A stretch of 64,000 bases of DNA from an uncultured Lachnospiraceae bacterium. Its GTDB lineage: Bacteria > Bacillota > Clostridia > Lachnospirales > Lachnospiraceae. The stretch is taken from NCBI GenBank assembly GCA_902776305.1, contig CACYPS010000013.1, positions 1 to 64,000 on the forward strand, read 5' to 3'. The first letter of the stretch is position 1. Each line of letters opens with the position of its first letter. Under the pieces are notes generated by a model, which was not told the DNA's origin, made no database searches, and saw only the letters and a list, made by a program, of their open reading frames with translations. Shown in pieces: positions 32,742 through 40,487 of the stretch. The position numbers and the translations under genes were made by a program.

Positions 32742-33154
32742 GATTGGACGGTTTTGGATTATTGGTCGAAGATATGGCGAAGATGATTTGCTTTTATAGG
32801 GACGTGCTTGGATTTGAGATCAAGGAGGCAGAGGATGCTTCCAATGTATATCTTGTGAAAGACGGAACTTTGTTTCTATTGTATGGGCGTAGGGACTTTG
32901 AAAAAATGACAAATCGCAGATATGAGTATGTCAAGGGATTGAATGGTCATTCGGAGATCGCTCTTTATGTCGATAACTTTGATGAAGTAGATGCAGCTTT
33001 CAAGAAAGCGGTAGAAAATGGTGCAACACCGGTCTTGGAGCCGGAGCTTGAACCCTGGGGACAGAGAACCTGTTATATCGCAGATCCGGAAGGAAATCTG
33101 ATTGAGATCGGTTCATGGAATAAGCCCTTCGAAGAGAAGGATGCGGGGAGGTAA
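32738..33154 (+). CDS. VOC-family (glyoxalase-like) protein
   Basis: The 138 residues show the paired beta-alpha-beta modules of the vicinal oxygen chelate fold: GFGLLVEDMAKMICFYRDVL, then GFEIKEAEDASNVYLV and HSEIALYVDNFDEVDAAF, ending TCYIADPEGNLIEIGSWN. The metal-site Glu near the end is present (NLIEIG), but the first His is replaced. Function could be resistance or detoxification. GGAGG lies before the ATG. It overlaps the WYL stop by 4 bp. Confidence 0.85.
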   Translation: MRLDGFGLLVEDMAKMICFYRDVLGFEIKEAEDASNVYLVKDGTLFLLYGRRDFEKMTNRRYEYVKGLNGHSEIALYVDNFDEVDAAFKKAVENGATPVLEPELEPWGQRTCYIADPEGNLIEIGSWNKPFEEKDAGR

Positions 33155-33159
33155 TATAG

Positions 33160-33909
33160 GTGGCTTTTGATTTCAAGAAGGAATATAAAGAGTTTTACAT
33201 GCCGAAAAATACTCCGGGTATCGTGACGGTACCGAGCATGAATTATATCGCTGTGCGCGGAATGGGGGATCCTAATCAGGAGGATGGTGATTATAAAAAG
33301 GCGATAGGTCTTTTGTATGGAATAGCTTTTACGATCAAGATGAGTAAGAAAGGCGATCATCAGATTGACGGTTATTTTGATTATGTTGTTCCGCCGCTGG
33401 AAGGATTCTGGTGGCAGGAAGCCGCTTCTGCGAAGCCGAATTCTAATGCAACAACCGATATGCCTCCGGCCGAAGGGAGGGGGAATTGCCCGCAGAATGG
33501 GAGTAATGGAATCGACTATGCCCACAAGGAAGCTTTCCATTGGATCTCTGTGATCCGTCTTCCGGATTTTGTGACAGAGCATGATTTCCGGTGGGCGATT
33601 GATGAAGCGACGAAAAAGAAAAAGCAGGATTTCTCTAAGGTTGAGTTCCTAACGGTCGAGGAAGGGCTATGCGTTCAGTGCATGCATATCGGTTCTTATG
33701 ATGATGAGCCGGCTACGGTTGCTCTGATGCATGAGTTCATGGAACAGCAGGGCTATGAGCTTGATATTACGGATAAGCGCTTGCATCATGAGATTTATCT
33801 GAGTGATGCCAGGAAGGTTGCTCCGGAGAAACTGAAAACTGTAATCAGGCATCCGATAAAGGCAAAGGGGGATATGGCATATGGAATACATCAGAGTTAC
33901 GAAGGATAA
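33160..33909 (+). CDS. GyrI-like small-molecule-binding protein with an internal insertion
   Basis: The start is GTG with GGAGG upstream. The segments MNYIAVRGMGDPNQEDGDYK, KKAIGLLYGIAFTIKMSKKG and FWWQEA are typical of the GyrI-like (SbmC/YwnH) family, which binds drugs or DNA-active compounds. About 29 residues (from ASAKPNSNATTDMP to GNCPQNGSN) are inserted between WWQ and GIDYAHKEAFHWISVIRLPD, where homologues are continuous. The frame is kept. The end overlaps the next gene by 29 bp. Confidence 0.82.
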   Translation: MAFDFKKEYKEFYMPKNTPGIVTVPSMNYIAVRGMGDPNQEDGDYKKAIGLLYGIAFTIKMSKKGDHQIDGYFDYVVPPLEGFWWQEAASAKPNSNATTDMPPAEGRGNCPQNGSNGIDYAHKEAFHWISVIRLPDFVTEHDFRWAIDEATKKKKQDFSKVEFLTVEEGLCVQCMHIGSYDDEPATVALMHEFMEQQGYELDITDKRLHHEIYLSDARKVAPEKLKTVIRHPIKAKGDMAYGIHQSYEG

Positions 33910-34627
33910 TTTGGAAAAAGAGCACATTTGCTGTGCTATTTCCAATAATAAGGATGTGCAGGTATCGTCAAAGAAGGCATGGATGGCTGACAGGCTTGAT
34001 GAAGGACTTGTTTTTCTGAAGAGCGTGGAACGCGGCAAGTGCTTTATCGAATATATCCCGGCGGAAAATGCCTGGATTCCGATAGAGGCGGAAGGGTATA
34101 TGTACATTGACTGTCTGTGGGTGTCCGGGTCTTTCAAGGGACATGGATACTCTTCGGATTTGTTAAATGCCTGCATAGAGGATAGCAAGGAAAAGGGTCG
34201 AAAGGGTCTGTGCATATTATGTGCTGCAAAGAAAAAGCCTTTCCTGGCTGATCCGAAGTTCCTGAAGCATAAGGGCTTTATAGTAGGTGATGAAGCGGAT
34301 AATGGCATCCAGCTCCGGTATTTACCGTTTGACAAGAATGCGGATGTGCCACGATTCAAAGAATGTGCTAAACATCCGCATATAGAAGAGAAAGGCTATG
34401 TTTTGTATTACACGAGCCAATGTCCTTTTAATGCAAAGTATGTTCCGGTTTTGGAGCAGACGGCAAAAGAGAATGGTATTCCGTTCCGGGCGATTCATAT
34501 AGATAGCAGGGATAAGGCTCAGAATGTTCCGACCCCTATTACGAATTATGCTCTGTTTCATGATGGTGAGTATGTTACAAATGAGCAGATGAATGATAAG
34601 AAGTTTCTGAAACTGATCAATGGATAG
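33881..34627 (+). CDS. GNAT acetyltransferase with YoaP-like C-terminal domain
   Basis: The N-terminal half is a GNAT domain (IDCLWVSGSFKGHGYSSDLL, with GHGYS as CoA loop). The second half, YVLYYTSQCPFNAKYVPVLE to NYALFHDGEYVTNEQ, matches the YoaP-like thioredoxin-type domain, with Cys in SQCPF. Such fusions are known; the substrate is not. GGGGG stands 9 bases before the ATG. It belongs to the coupled run VOC-GyrI-YoaP-TfoX. Confidence 0.87.
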   Translation: MEYIRVTKDNLEKEHICCAISNNKDVQVSSKKAWMADRLDEGLVFLKSVERGKCFIEYIPAENAWIPIEAEGYMYIDCLWVSGSFKGHGYSSDLLNACIEDSKEKGRKGLCILCAAKKKPFLADPKFLKHKGFIVGDEADNGIQLRYLPFDKNADVPRFKECAKHPHIEEKGYVLYYTSQCPFNAKYVPVLEQTAKENGIPFRAIHIDSRDKAQNVPTPITNYALFHDGEYVTNEQMNDKKFLKLING

Positions 34628-34638
34628 GAGGAATCGGT

Positions 34639-34959
34639 ATGGCGTCAACAAAAGAGTATTTAGATTTCGTATTAGATCAATTATCAGGGCTTGATGAAAT
34701 TACCTTCCGACCGATGATGGGAGAATATATCCTTTATTATCGAGGGACGGTTTTCGGAGGGATTTATGATGACAGGCTTCTGGTTAAGCCTGTTCCATCG
34801 GCTGTGAAGCTGATGCCGGATGCGATGATGGAGCTTCCGTATGATGGAGCGAAGGAGATGATCCTGGTAGATGATATTGATAATCGGGAGTTCCTGTGCA
34901 AGCTGGTTGAGAGCATGTGGGATGAGTTGCCGAAAAGAAAAAAGAAATGCTCAAAATGA
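34639..34959 (+). CDS. TfoX/Sxy N-terminal-domain protein
   Basis: The 106 residues contain EITFRPMMGEYILYYRGTVF, then GGIYDDRLLVKPVPSAVKLM, typical of the TfoX_N fold. In Firmicutes such single-domain proteins are not competence regulators; their role is unclear. GGAGG precedes the ATG 11 bp after the previous stop. It is the last gene of this operon. Confidence 0.85.
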   Translation: MASTKEYLDFVLDQLSGLDEITFRPMMGEYILYYRGTVFGGIYDDRLLVKPVPSAVKLMPDAMMELPYDGAKEMILVDDIDNREFLCKLVESMWDELPKRKKKCSK

Positions 34960-35013
34960 GCCGGATCATCTTCGCAAGCTGTGCATCGCGAAAAAAGTCT
35001 GAAATCAAAGGAT

Positions 35014-35089
35014 ATTTAGAAAATGTTCTAAATAGCTCTTGACTATCATATACCGGAGGTGTATGTTCTATTTAGAAAATCATCTAAAT
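35014..35089 (+). promoter_or_regulatory. Promoter between two ATTTAGA palindromes
   Basis: ATTTAGAA-AATG-TTCTAAAT (35014-35033) is a perfect palindrome, and ATTTAGA-AAATCA-TCTAAAT (35070-35089) is a near copy. Between them lie TTGACT (35039-35044) and TATGTT (35062-35067), 17 bp apart. Two dyads flanking a promoter point to a dimeric repressor such as an ArsR, MarR or BlaI type. Confidence 0.82.
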
Positions 35090-35113
35090 AACATTTCGAG
35101 AAGGAGGATTGTG

Positions 35114-35905
35114 ATGGCATTTGCGAAAACGTTTAAAGCGCTGTCTGATCCAGACTATATAAAAAACGACCTGAAGTTTCTGCTTTTTGTTTTATGCAGC
35201 GGATTGATCGGAGGATATTGTATCGCATTATATCTGCCGGATATGTATTCACAGGAGATGCTGCAGCAAATGCAGGAACAGGGTATGACCACTGAAATGT
35301 TAGCGCTCAGCGGTGCGGTCCAATATGGCATCATATATGGTGTCATACTTGCTGCGATCGGGTTGGTTATATCAAAGAAAGTCGGTTTATGGAAAGGATT
35401 TCGATTTGATAAAGACGCTGTCGCGCCAACAGCGATTATCACGATCATAGCTGCACTATGTTTATTCCCCGGTGACAAACTGATATTTGGCCCGTTCAAT
35501 AGCTGGGTAAATGATCAGTATAATATATCTCCGGAACTGCCGAAAATCATTTCCGGTCTTCTGGTTGGCGGAGTCATTGAAGAGGTCATGATGCGACTGT
35601 TCTTCATGTCTTTGTTGGTCCTCATTATTTCAAAACTATTTTATAGGCATGAAAAAGACATACCGGTGCGGGTATTCGCTGCAGCCAATATTATTTCGGC
35701 ATTACTGTTTGCGGCAGGGCATCTTCCCGCCACAGCAGCCATGACAACATTAACTCCGATAGTGCTGTTCAGATGCTTTTTGTTCAATGGTGGCCTGGGT
35801 TTGTGTTTTGGCTATCTGTACCGTAAATACGGAATTGGGTATGCGATGATAGCCCATGGATTTGCTCATCTGATTTCAGATTTGTTGATGATCATATTTT
35901 TATAA
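35114..35905 (+). CDS. CPBP-family intramembrane metalloprotease
   Basis: I choose the ATG at 35114 (MAFAKTFKALSDP) because AAGGAGG lies upstream and the promoter occupies the earlier frame. The 263 residues form about seven helices. The metal motifs are EEVMMR (motif 1), AAGHLPA (motif 2) and IAHGFAHLISDL (motif 3). CPBP proteins process or modify peptides in the membrane and sometimes give bacteriocin immunity. The palindrome pair upstream indicates tight repression. Confidence 0.87.
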   Translation: MAFAKTFKALSDPDYIKNDLKFLLFVLCSGLIGGYCIALYLPDMYSQEMLQQMQEQGMTTEMLALSGAVQYGIIYGVILAAIGLVISKKVGLWKGFRFDKDAVAPTAIITIIAALCLFPGDKLIFGPFNSWVNDQYNISPELPKIISGLLVGGVIEEVMMRLFFMSLLVLIISKLFYRHEKDIPVRVFAAANIISALLFAAGHLPATAAMTTLTPIVLFRCFLFNGGLGLCFGYLYRKYGIGYAMIAHGFAHLISDLLMIIFL

Positions 35906-36143
35906 AACAAATTTGCATATATCGGAAAAACGAAGATAAATATTGCAATGCACAGTTATTGGAATTACGATAATCAGTGGTAATGAAGCCTGCTGGCTTG
36001 ATTATAAAAATAATTAAAGGAGAGTGCTGTTTGAAGTACAACACACTGGAGATTGTGGGCTGACCGGGAGGTTTGCTGACAAAAGAACAAGCCTCCCGCT
36101 GAAAAGCAGCTTTTGGTCACAAGTTTTCAGGAGGTAAAAAACA

Positions 36144-36770
36144 TTGAATAAAAATGACTACATAATTCGTTTGGAAGAAAAGAACGATTACAGAGCAGTT
36201 GAAAACCTTGTCAGAGAGTCATTCTGGAACGTATACAAGCCGGGATGCAGCGAGCATTATGTGATACATGTGCTTAGAGATGATCCGGCGTTTATCCGGG
36301 AACTTGACTTCGTTATGGAGCAGGATGGCAGTCTGATCGGACAGAATATGTTCATGAAGACGATTATCGAGGCTGATGACGGAAGAGAGATCGATGTTCT
36401 GACAATGGGACCGATTGGTATTACACCGAAGCTGAAGCGCAGGGGATATGGAAAGGCTTTGCTGGATTATTCTCTGGAAAAGGCTGCAGAGATGGGTTTC
36501 GGTGCGGTGCTGTTTGAAGGAAATATCGATTTCTATGGCAAGAGCGGTTTTGATTATGCCGGTAAGTTTGGCATTCGATATCATGATCTGCCGGAGGATG
36601 CGGATTCATCCTTCTTTCTCTGTAAGGAGCTGATTCCCGGCTATCTTGATGGAATAACCGGGGTGTATCAGACTCCGCAGGGTTATTATGTGAATGATGA
36701 CGAAGTGGAGGAGTTCGATAAGAACTTTCCACCTAAGGAAAAACTGAAGCTGCCCGGTCAGATCTTCTAA
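36144..36770 (+). CDS. GNAT-family N-acetyltransferase
   Basis: The start is TTG with AGGAGG 9 bases upstream. MGPIGITPKLKRRGYGKALL contains the CoA loop (RRGYGK), and FEGNIDFYGKSGFDYAGKFG is typical of the YhbS-like subgroup with a long C-terminal tail. The 208 residues are a usual length. Upstream, 35906-36143 has only a 10-residue stub (MKYNTLEIVG) and an inverted repeat GGGAGG/CCTCCC. Confidence 0.85.
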   Translation: MNKNDYIIRLEEKNDYRAVENLVRESFWNVYKPGCSEHYVIHVLRDDPAFIRELDFVMEQDGSLIGQNMFMKTIIEADDGREIDVLTMGPIGITPKLKRRGYGKALLDYSLEKAAEMGFGAVLFEGNIDFYGKSGFDYAGKFGIRYHDLPEDADSSFFLCKELIPGYLDGITGVYQTPQGYYVNDDEVEEFDKNFPPKEKLKLPGQIF

Positions 36771-36804
36771 ACAGAAAAATAGTATTTGCAGCTATGCTGC
36801 AGGG

Positions 36805-36833
36805 AAGGAGTCGAGTGACATCGGCTCCTTTTT
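36805..36833 (+). terminator. Terminator after the GNAT gene
   Basis: AAGGAGTCG pairs with CGGCTCCTT, and TTTC follows. Confidence 0.75.
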
Positions 36834-36927
36834 CATATTCGGAAGATTGAGTGTTCGATTTAGTTGCCGGTTTTCAATCTTTCATCAACCTTAAAGTGCT
36901 ATACTATCATAGAAAGGTGGTGATGGA

Positions 36928-37611
36928 ATGCGTATTCTTCTGGCTGAAGATGAAAAAAGAATGGCCGCTGCTCTTGTAGCACTCCTGAAACAGGAAAAGT
37001 ATGACGTAGATCACATGGCAGACGGTGCTTCGGCCCTGGCAGCGCTTGAAAGCGGTGTATATGATATGGCTGTCCTTGACGTGATGATGCCGGAAATGAA
37101 CGGCTTTGAAGTTGCCCGTCGGGCAAGGAATAAAGGTATCAAGACACCGATCCTGATGCTCACGGCGAAAAGCCAGTTGGACGATAAGGTCGAAGGCCTC
37201 GACAGCGGTGCGGATGACTATCTTACAAAACCGTTTCAGACGAAAGAACTGCTGGCCAGGCTTCGCGCCCTTGGCCGTAGAAGCGCAAGCTTTCAGGATG
37301 GCAGCCTGAAGTACGGAGATCTTTCTCTTGATACATCAAAAGCGACACTGACCTGCATCTCCAACGGTCAAAGCGTAAGGCTCGGAGAAAAGGAACTTCG
37401 TATCCTTGAATACATGTTTGGCAATAAGGGTCAGATTATGACCAGGGAACAGCTTGCTGTGAAGATTTGGGGCTTTGAAAATGAGGCCGAGTATAACAAC
37501 GTAGAGGTATACATGTCCTTCACGCGGAAGAAGCTTGCCTTTGTCGGCTCAAAGGTGGAAATCAAGGCTGTGCGTGGACTCGGGTATGAACTGAGGGAAA
37601 AAAATGTTTAG
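36928..37611 (+). CDS. OmpR-family response regulator
   Basis: The receiver domain has the acidic pair in LLAEDEKRM, the phospho-Asp in MAVLDVMMPEMNG (near 53) and the Lys in TKPFQTKEL. The C-terminal winged helix reads GEKELRILEYMFGNKGQIMT, then VEVYMSFTRKKLAFVGSK. GGTGG stands 8 bases before the ATG. The stop overlaps the kinase start by 8 bp, so both are one unit. The targets are probably the two lipoprotein genes that follow. Confidence 0.92.
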   Translation: MRILLAEDEKRMAAALVALLKQEKYDVDHMADGASALAALESGVYDMAVLDVMMPEMNGFEVARRARNKGIKTPILMLTAKSQLDDKVEGLDSGADDYLTKPFQTKELLARLRALGRRSASFQDGSLKYGDLSLDTSKATLTCISNGQSVRLGEKELRILEYMFGNKGQIMTREQLAVKIWGFENEAEYNNVEVYMSFTRKKLAFVGSKVEIKAVRGLGYELREKNV

Positions 37612-38872
37612 CAGATCCAGAAGAAAAATCATATTGGCAATCATGACCTCACTTATCCTTCTGTTCGCCGTCACCTTGTCCGTAATCATGCTGGCAAGCT
37701 ACCATGAGATTCGTCAGCAGAGCGCGAAAATGCTGGAACGATATGTGGAGCTTTATTCCCCCGAGCAGCAGTCCGAACCGGAAAAAGCGCCTGATTTGAT
37801 ACCCGGTAATCAGGAGTTTCCCGGTCCGGGTCCCAAACAGGGAGATCCGCCTCCGGATTTGGGACCGGATTTTCAGCTTTCCACTTTTTATACGGTCGCG
37901 TTTTCGGAAGACGGCACGGTGCTATCCGTAAATGATGGAGCAAACGGGCTATATAGCGAGGATGAACTGATCTCAACCGCTCGGGCTCTGCTGACAAAGA
38001 ACAAAAACACAGGACGGCTTGACAACCTTTCCTATATGATCAGCAGTAAGCCCGGGTATACACTGGTGGCGTTTATTGACGATACGGTGACAGAAAGCAG
38101 CATGAGGACGCTGCTGCACAATGTATTGCTCGTCGGCGGTATTGCTATCGTCGTTCTGTTCTTCATTTCTCTGCATCTGTCAAAGCGGATCATTCGTCCG
38201 CTGGAAGAAAACGATCGGAAACAAAAGCAGTTTATCTCTGATGCGAGCCATGAGCTAAAGACTCCGGTTGCGGTGATCGGCACCAATGCGGAGATGCTTA
38301 CAAGAGAGCTTGGTGAGAATGAATGGCTGGCAAATATTCAGTATGAGAATGAACGCATGGGAGATCTTGTAAAACAGCTTCTGGAGCTCTCCAGAGCAGA
38401 AAACACGGAAACTGCCATGGAACTTGTTGATTTTTCCCGTGTCGTTACAGGTGAGGTGCTTGCATTTGAAAGCCTTGCATTCGATCAGGGGAAAACGATC
38501 CAAAGCGATATCGATGACGGAATTCACGTCACAGGAAGCCAGACTCAGCTTGCACAGCTCACATCCATCCTGTTAGATAATGCTGTAAGGCATGGGACAG
38601 GAAGTGAGATCAAACTGTCTCTGAAGCGCAAGGGGCATACGGCTGTGCTCAGCACAGCCAATGACGGGGATGAGATTCCTCCGGAGAAATTGGAGCACCT
38701 TTTTGATCGCTTCTACCGGGTTGATGAAGCCCGTAACAGTGAAGGACATCATTACGGTCTCGGTCTTTCCATAGCGAAAGCCGTAGCGGAGAAACACGGC
38801 GGGAATATTGCGGTATCTTATAAGGACGGAAAGGTACGGTTCACCGTTTCAATTCCCGAAAAAAATAAATAA
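37604..38872 (+). CDS. Sensor histidine kinase with Pro/Gly-rich outer loop
   Basis: Two membrane helices (about 8-30 and 175-195) flank a 140-residue outer domain that contains the Pro/Gly stretch NQEFPGPGPKQGDPPPDLGP. The kinase core shows the H box SDASHELKTPVAV, the N box LDNAVRHG, the G1 region DGDEIPPEKLEHLFDRFYRV and GLGLSIAKAV. Pro/Gly stretches of similar composition occur in both following lipoproteins, which suggests they share a surface layer or that the sensor evolved with them. Confidence 0.9.
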   Translation: MFSRSRRKIILAIMTSLILLFAVTLSVIMLASYHEIRQQSAKMLERYVELYSPEQQSEPEKAPDLIPGNQEFPGPGPKQGDPPPDLGPDFQLSTFYTVAFSEDGTVLSVNDGANGLYSEDELISTARALLTKNKNTGRLDNLSYMISSKPGYTLVAFIDDTVTESSMRTLLHNVLLVGGIAIVVLFFISLHLSKRIIRPLEENDRKQKQFISDASHELKTPVAVIGTNAEMLTRELGENEWLANIQYENERMGDLVKQLLELSRAENTETAMELVDFSRVVTGEVLAFESLAFDQGKTIQSDIDDGIHVTGSQTQLAQLTSILLDNAVRHGTGSEIKLSLKRKGHTAVLSTANDGDEIPPEKLEHLFDRFYRVDEARNSEGHHYGLGLSIAKAVAEKHGGNIAVSYKDGKVRFTVSIPEKNK

Positions 38873-38892
38873 AACTTCAATCTTGTTTCAAG

Positions 38893-38936
38893 AAACCTCC
38901 CTTACAATGAGCTCATCAAACGTAAGGGAGGTTTTT
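38893..38936 (+). promoter_or_regulatory. Hairpin that buries the ribosome site of the next lipoprotein
   Basis: AAACCTCCCTTAC (38893-38905) pairs perfectly over 13 bp with GTAAGGGAGGTTT (38922-38934). The 3' arm contains GGGAGG, the ribosome site of the ATG at 38938, and is followed by a short T-run (GGTTTTTT). It can act as a kinase terminator, as a translational lock, or as both. Confidence 0.8.
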
Positions 38937-38937
38937 T

Positions 38938-40473
38938 ATGAAGAATTTTCGAAAGACAATTGCGCTCCTTGCTGTGACATCGCTGGTCTTCAGCGTGTCA
39001 GCCTGCTCAAGCAGCGCATCCACCGATTCTAAAGACACAGGTAATATTACGGAACAGACGGAAGAAGTTATGAATTCCGGCGACGATTCTGAAAACGCAG
39101 AAAGCAATGTGCCCGGTGATTTCCCCGGTGAACCTCCTGAAGGAGGCTCCGGCGGAACTCCTCCTGAAGGCGGTCCGGGCGGCACTCCTCCGGATAAGCC
39201 GGACGGGAACGGCGGCTCCGGCGGTGCACCTGGCGGAGCTCCCGGCGGAAGCAGTGCGGATATTGATTATTCCGGCACGATAGAGATTACCTCTGCGGAT
39301 TCTCAGAGTGGACAGACCTATTCCAGTACCACGGCAGACGAGAGTGCTTTGCTGATCAGCACTTCGGATGAAGTCACGATCACGAATCCGACAGTGACGA
39401 AAACAGGTGATTCTGACGGCGGCGACAATTGCAACTTCTACGGTCTGAATGCGGCAGTACTTGTGAAAGACGGTTCTGCGACCACCATCACCGGCGGAAC
39501 AATTACCTCGGATGCGGACGGGGCAAACGGCGTGTTCAGCTACGGCGGCAACGGCGGGCAGAACGGCGCCTCCGGTGACGGCACCACAGTGACGATCCGT
39601 GATACGACCATTACTACTACCGGCAACGGTTCCGGCGGCATCATGACTACAGGCGGCGGCACAACCTACGCCTATGATCTTAACGTAACTACCGGTGGGC
39701 AGTCCTCCGCAGCAATCCGAACCGACAGAGGCGGCGGGACGGTTTACGTCGACGGCGGTACCTATACCACGAGCGGCTTGGGTTCCCCGGCAATTTACTC
39801 TACTGCAGAGATCCATGCAACCGATGCGACGCTGATCTCAAATCTTTCTGAGGGAGTCTGTATTGAAGGCTTGAATTCCATTGAGCTGACGGACTGCGAT
39901 CTGACTGCGAACAATACCGAGAGCAACGGCAATGCCACTTTCCTGGACAGCATCATGATCTACCAATCTATGTCCGGCGACGCTGACAGCGGCACCAGCC
40001 ATTTCACCATGACCGGTGGCAGCCTCACCAGCAAGAACGGACATGTATTCCATGTGACTAACACCAATGCAGTCATAACGCTGGAAGGGGTTACGATCAC
40101 CAACGAAGACGCTGAGAACGTCCTTCTTTCCGTCTGCGACGATGGATGGAGCGGCGGCAGCAATGAAGCAACGCTAAATGCCTCTGACGAGGAGCTTTCC
40201 GGAGCGGTCAAAGTCGGCAGCAATTCTACGCTGACGCTGAACCTGACAAACGGTTCCTCTTTTGAAGGCAGCATCGACGGCAGTATTACCAATGCAAAGG
40301 GTGAAACCGTTTCCACCGATGTCGGCACTGTTTCGGTCACATTGGATAGCACCAGTACCTGGACGCTGACCGGCGACAGCTATGTGACCGAGTTCAACGG
40401 CGATGCGGCAAATGTAATCAGCAATGGCTTCACGTTGTATGTGAACGGCGTGGCGCTGACAGGAACAAAATGA
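38938..40473 (+). CDS. Secreted lipoprotein with Gly/Pro linker and beta-helix-like body
   Basis: The signal peptide (MKNFRKTIALLAVTSLVFSV) ends in the lipobox FSVSAC, so it is anchored by Cys23. Residues 58-105 are a Gly/Pro linker (GEPPEGGSGGTPPEGGPGGT and so on). The rest, about 400 residues, is rich in Thr, Gly, Asn and Ser with repeated short strands such as VTITNPTVTKTGD, TTITGGTITSD and TVTIRDTTITTTG, which suggests a right-handed beta helix. Such surface proteins may bind or cleave glycans. No catalytic residues can be named. The hairpin upstream covers its ribosome site. Confidence 0.8.
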   Translation: MKNFRKTIALLAVTSLVFSVSACSSSASTDSKDTGNITEQTEEVMNSGDDSENAESNVPGDFPGEPPEGGSGGTPPEGGPGGTPPDKPDGNGGSGGAPGGAPGGSSADIDYSGTIEITSADSQSGQTYSSTTADESALLISTSDEVTITNPTVTKTGDSDGGDNCNFYGLNAAVLVKDGSATTITGGTITSDADGANGVFSYGGNGGQNGASGDGTTVTIRDTTITTTGNGSGGIMTTGGGTTYAYDLNVTTGGQSSAAIRTDRGGGTVYVDGGTYTTSGLGSPAIYSTAEIHATDATLISNLSEGVCIEGLNSIELTDCDLTANNTESNGNATFLDSIMIYQSMSGDADSGTSHFTMTGGSLTSKNGHVFHVTNTNAVITLEGVTITNEDAENVLLSVCDDGWSGGSNEATLNASDEELSGAVKVGSNSTLTLNLTNGSSFEGSIDGSITNAKGETVSTDVGTVSVTLDSTSTWTLTGDSYVTEFNGDAANVISNGFTLYVNGVALTGTK

Positions 40474-40487
40474 GGAGATATGAATCT

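Noticed and set aside
39007..39816. 269-residue open frame on the minus strand opposite the beta-helix lipoprotein
   Set aside because: It is a shadow of a Thr/Gly-rich gene with skewed codons; there is no ribosome site and the Cys/Arg-rich product matches nothing.
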